Shown one piece after another: positions 61,393 to 64,000 of a stretch of DNA of 64,000 bases. The translations under genes were made by a program, and so were the position numbers. Under the pieces are notes generated by a model. The model had not been told where the DNA came from. It made no database searches and saw nothing but the letters and a program-made list of their open reading frames with translations. Position 1 is the stretch's first letter. Every line of letters begins with the position of its first letter. Source of the stretch: Burkholderia arboris (GTDB lineage Bacteria > Pseudomonadota > Gammaproteobacteria > Burkholderiales > Burkholderiaceae); contig NZ_CABVPX010000026.1 of NCBI RefSeq assembly GCF_902499125.1, positions 45,556 through 109,555 of the forward strand, in the 5' to 3' direction.

Positions 61393-62229
61393 CTAGCGTC
61401 CGCGCCGGAATCGTGCAGGCGGCTCGGCAGCGAGCGGCAAGTCCTGCGTGCCCGTATTGGCGGCAGGCAACGGATAGGGACGGTCGTTCCGTTGTGTACG
61501 CAGCGGAGCCGGGCCGTGTTCGCCGATGGCCGGCTTGCGGGCTCGGCTGCGGTTCGCCAGCAGTACCTCGAGATGGGGCGACAGCCAGCCGTTGTAGATC
61601 GCGACCGCGGCGGCGCGGTTTGCGGCGCCAAGCTGCTGGAAGATGCTGGCGAGATGGATCTTCACGGTGCCTTCGCTGATGCCGAGCGTACGGGCGATCA
61701 TCTTGTTCGTGCTGCCCATGTGAACGAACCGCATGATCTGCGCTTGCCGCGGCGACAGGAGGCCGCTCGGCGGGCGACGGGGAAGCGAGCCGGCGAGCGT
61801 CTGGAAATGGGCATCGTGTCGCGCCGCAGCCGCCGAGGGCAACAGGCTGAGCGCGCCTGGCGGAATGTAGTGCCCACCCAGCAGCACGATCTCGAGCGCG
61901 CGCACGATCAGGTGTGGCCGCGTGGAATGCGGAATCACGCCCGCGACCCCGTAGTGGAAGAAGCGCTGAATCGCTTCAGGCGACACCTCGTCGACCAGGA
62001 CGGCGACCGGTGTCGGCGAGCACGCACTGCAGAGCGCCTGAAGCTCGCTGAGCCGGCCCACGTCGAGCCAGTCGATCGCGACGAGGTCGAAACGCTGGGT
62101 GCGCAGCAGCCGGCGCGCCTGGAAACTGTCCGGCGCATCGTTGATGCTGGCGTGCCGGTCGATCTGCCGCAACAGGGCCTTCAGTCCGTCACGCCGCTCG
62201 GCATCTGAGTTAAGCACCAAGAACCGCAT
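61393..62229 (-). CDS. LuxR/NarL-type response regulator with atypical receiver
   Basis: A 278-residue protein. The receiver-like domain (about 1-115) keeps an Asp53 (AIDWLD) but has His101 in place of the conserved Lys (GVIPHST), so phosphorylation-dependent signalling may be altered. The C-terminal HTH (SPRQAQIMRFVHMGSTNKMI through SEGTVKIHLASIFQQLG, about 156-210) is typical. A Pro/Arg-rich tail of about 50 residues follows. No sensor kinase is near. Start ATG at 62229 follows GGAGG. Confidence 0.83.
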   Translation of the reverse strand: MRFLVLNSDAERRDGLKALLRQIDRHASINDAPDSFQARRLLRTQRFDLVAIDWLDVGRLSELQALCSACSPTPVAVLVDEVSPEAIQRFFHYGVAGVIPHSTRPHLIVRALEIVLLGGHYIPPGALSLLPSAAAARHDAHFQTLAGSLPRRPPSGLLSPRQAQIMRFVHMGSTNKMIARTLGISEGTVKIHLASIFQQLGAANRAAAVAIYNGWLSPHLEVLLANRSRARKPAIGEHGPAPLRTQRNDRPYPLPAANTGTQDLPLAAEPPARFRRGR

Positions 62230-62369
62230 ATTCAACCTCCGTAAGGGTGAGTCATTGAGTTGCTGTCGGGTATGTGCTGGCCCCGATAATGACAAAGACC
62301 TTACACGATGTCTGCTCGGCTGAAAGGCTTAGGAAATGTTCGAAATTTCGCGCGGCGGTGGATCGGACA

Positions 62370-62406
62370 AGAAAAAAGCCGCTTCGGCAGGAACCGGAAG
62401 CGGCTT
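62370..62406 (-). terminator. Intrinsic terminator of the DUF2863 gene
   Basis: AAGCCGCTTCCGG pairs with CCGAAGCGGCTT on the minus strand and is followed by TTTTTTC. It lies about 35-70 nt past the DUF2863 stop. The remaining 62230-62369 region holds only the putative LuxR promoter and a CGAAATTTCG palindrome at 62341-62350. Confidence 0.85.
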
Positions 62407-62440
62407 CGGGCGGGCAGGCTGTCAGGGCCTGCGGTGCGGA

Positions 62441-63658
62441 TCAGTGGAAGTGCGGTTGGGCGGGCGATGCGTCTTCCGGCATTTCCGCATGGACGATTTC
62501 GCCGAGCGGATCCGCGTAGAGCGGCACGCCGCAGTCGTCGCAGTATTCGGGTTCGAAGCGGCCCGCGTGCCGTCGGACGTCGGTTACGCCGCATTCCTTC
62601 AGCAGGCTCACGATTTCCTCGAGCGGCCCTTCGATCGGCGCTTCGCCCTCGAGCGTCGCGCTGTCCATCGAGACGTCGCCGTTTTCACGGCCGTAGAGCG
62701 GCCACACGACACCGTAGATCACGTCGTTGCTGGCACGCCGCGTGAAGCCGACACGATACTCGTCGATACGGCGTTCGCCGAAGCCGGCGACCACCGCGCG
62801 CAGCTCCTGCGGCGCCGCACCAAGTGTGTCGAAAAGATAACGAATGGCGGTTCGAACGGTGTGCGGACGAATGCGCTCGTCCGCATCCCGACAGGCCGAG
62901 TAGTACGCGTCCGGAAGCAGGCATTCGAACTCGCAGCCGGGCAGTGCGATCGACAGGTTCGGGCCGCCCTGCGCCGTCCATTGCTCGAGGCACTGGCCGC
63001 GCTCGATCCGGCTGCCGTTTTCTTCTTCTTGCCAGCGGAACAGCGACGCACCGGCGGGCGCGGCGACGACTGCGAGCAGGAAGCGCGGGTCGGCCAGGAT
63101 CGGCGAGGTTTCCGGCAGATCGCCGAAGCTCAGCTTCGGGGTGTGCTGGCTGATCGCCGCATGCGCGAGCTGCTGGGCAAGCCGGTAGGTTTCCACGTGG
63201 TGCCGCGGCAACTGGTCGATGCTGTAGAGGAACGGCGCAAGCCCGACCAGGGTGCCGTTCGCAAGCACGTGGGCCTGCAGATGGGTGCGCAGCGCGTCGG
63301 CGACGTCGCCCTTGAGCGGACCCGACGGGATCATATAGCGCGTCCAGGCCAGAACCGGAACGGCGACCAGCAGTGCATCGTACGGTTGGCCGTCGTGCTC
63401 GATCACCAGCGACTCGCTGTGCGTTTCCGCCATGTCGGCGAGTGCGCCATAGGCATCGGGATGATTCTGCTGAAGATGGTCGAGCGCTGCGTCGAGCGTG
63501 GTCTGGTTGCCGTTGCGGACAATCTTGGCGAGCAGCGCATCGAGCTTCGCTTCCCAGAAGCGATCCTCGATGCGGCTGCCCGAGGCGAAGAGCGCAAGCG
63601 ACAGACCGACTAGTTTGTCGGCATCGGGGGGGAGGCGTTTGGCGATTCGCTGGCGCAT
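62441..63658 (-). CDS. DUF2863 family protein
   Basis: A 405-residue cytoplasmic protein conserved in Burkholderiales (DUF2863). It has no signal peptide or membrane helix. The N-terminal part has LVGLSLALFASGSRIEDRFWEAKLD. A Cys pair occurs near the C terminus (YCDDCG), which could bind a metal. Function unknown. The start ATG at 63658 lies 342 nt before the end of the window. Confidence 0.85.
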   Translation of the reverse strand: MRQRIAKRLPPDADKLVGLSLALFASGSRIEDRFWEAKLDALLAKIVRNGNQTTLDAALDHLQQNHPDAYGALADMAETHSESLVIEHDGQPYDALLVAVPVLAWTRYMIPSGPLKGDVADALRTHLQAHVLANGTLVGLAPFLYSIDQLPRHHVETYRLAQQLAHAAISQHTPKLSFGDLPETSPILADPRFLLAVVAAPAGASLFRWQEEENGSRIERGQCLEQWTAQGGPNLSIALPGCEFECLLPDAYYSACRDADERIRPHTVRTAIRYLFDTLGAAPQELRAVVAGFGERRIDEYRVGFTRRASNDVIYGVVWPLYGRENGDVSMDSATLEGEAPIEGPLEEIVSLLKECGVTDVRRHAGRFEPEYCDDCGVPLYADPLGEIVHAEMPEDASPAQPHFH

Positions 63659-63791
63659 ATTAAAGACGTATATAGAAGGAGGCGAAGAACCTCACATTCT
63701 AGTCCGTTCTTTGCACCATAAGCGGTCTCGTGCCCGGGCAAGGCAGGGCGGCCGAATTTGCAGCGTTCGTAAAAAAGTTGCGTCGAACCCC

Positions 63792-63820
63792 TTGCGCGAT
63801 TGTCAGGAGCTGCATAGAAT
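63792..63820 (+). promoter_or_regulatory. rRNA-type promoter P1
   Basis: TTGCGC (63792-63797), a 17-bp spacer and TAGAAT (63815-63820). An A-rich block (GTAAAAAAGTTG, 63769-63780) lies just upstream, like an UP element. The direction is plus, away from DUF2863. Confidence 0.65.
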
Positions 63821-63952
63821 CACGCCTCTTTCGCGCTAACGGAAACGCGGCGCGGGAGGGAAGGGAAGCGGTGCTGTTGAGGTCCGGTAGTAGCGGCCTC
63901 GGCGGTACAGGAAGTTGAGCCCCGCAGTCGCAACGATGTAGTAAAAAAGTTG

Positions 63953-63981
63953 TTGACGAGCTGCGAAACACGGTTCATAAT
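63953..63981 (+). promoter_or_regulatory. rRNA-type promoter P2
   Basis: TTGACG (63953-63958), a 17-bp spacer and CATAAT (63976-63981). The same A-rich motif (GTAAAAAAGTTG, 63941-63952) directly precedes the -35 box, as in P1. The sequence after the start resembles the Burkholderia rrn leader as I remember it. A 16S rRNA gene should follow beyond the window. Confidence 0.7.
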
Positions 63982-64000
63982 CTCGCTTCTCTGCTGCTGA

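Overview
The window is a GC-rich chromosomal segment from a Burkholderia species, probably of the Burkholderia cepacia complex, and most likely from the main chromosome. The evidence is the high-GC codon use, the separate nuoC and nuoD genes inside a complete nuoA-N operon that ends in a DUF2818 gene, the ilvIHC-psd-pssA-leuA order, and several Burkholderiales-type families (DUF3106, DUF3619, DUF2863, a BspC-like protein). I see no prophage, insertion sequence or CRISPR array. Nearly everything is housekeeping, so the unusual material lies mainly in leaders and intergenic structures.

Positions 1-6100 hold the end of a DUF333 gene, a SugE/Gdx guanidinium exporter behind a guanidine-II (mini-ykkC) riboswitch, a DUF4126 protein with an FtsX-type permease, a truncated haemoglobin, an AlaX-type editing protein and a DUF924 protein. 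Positions 6100-15600 are on the minus strand: a GT39-like transferase; a TetR-LOG-SDR group; a three-gene set (calcineurin-like phosphoesterase, GT4 glycosyltransferase, diacylglycerol kinase) that resembles the PlcP-Agt phosphate-starvation lipid-remodelling pair of alphaproteobacteria and has a Pho-box-like repeat upstream; and an ECF sigma factor operon (sigma, DUF3619, DUF3106, RDD).

Positions 15800-23000 carry ilvI-ilvH-ilvC, then psd-pssA, then leuA. leuA is preceded by a leucine-rich, rare-codon leader ORF that looks leaderless. Positions 23000-27600 carry a carbonic anhydrase/SulP pair, a lipoprotein and an orphan periplasmic binding protein. Positions 27600-33160 carry rpsO-pnp (with a long hairpin in the pnp leader), a quinone oxidoreductase, tpiA, secG and tRNA-Leu(GAG). 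Positions 33270-48460 are the 14-gene complex I operon plus DUF2818.

Directly after the nuo operon, 48459-48751 is a non-coding element bounded by 33-bp inverted repeats with further nested inverted repeats, the most striking unexplained DNA structure here. Then come a NUDIX hydrolase, DUF1178, a four-gene set of paired acyl-CoA dehydrogenases and paired MaoC hydratases, two glutathione transferases, an enoyl-CoA hydratase, an aminotransferase with an upstream PIN-domain gene, yaaA, an M14 carboxypeptidase, a secreted protein with a lysine-rich tail, a CbiM-like permease, a LuxR-type regulator and a DUF2863 gene. The window ends at two sigma-70-type promoters that resemble tandem rRNA promoters, so an rrn operon probably begins just beyond 64000.
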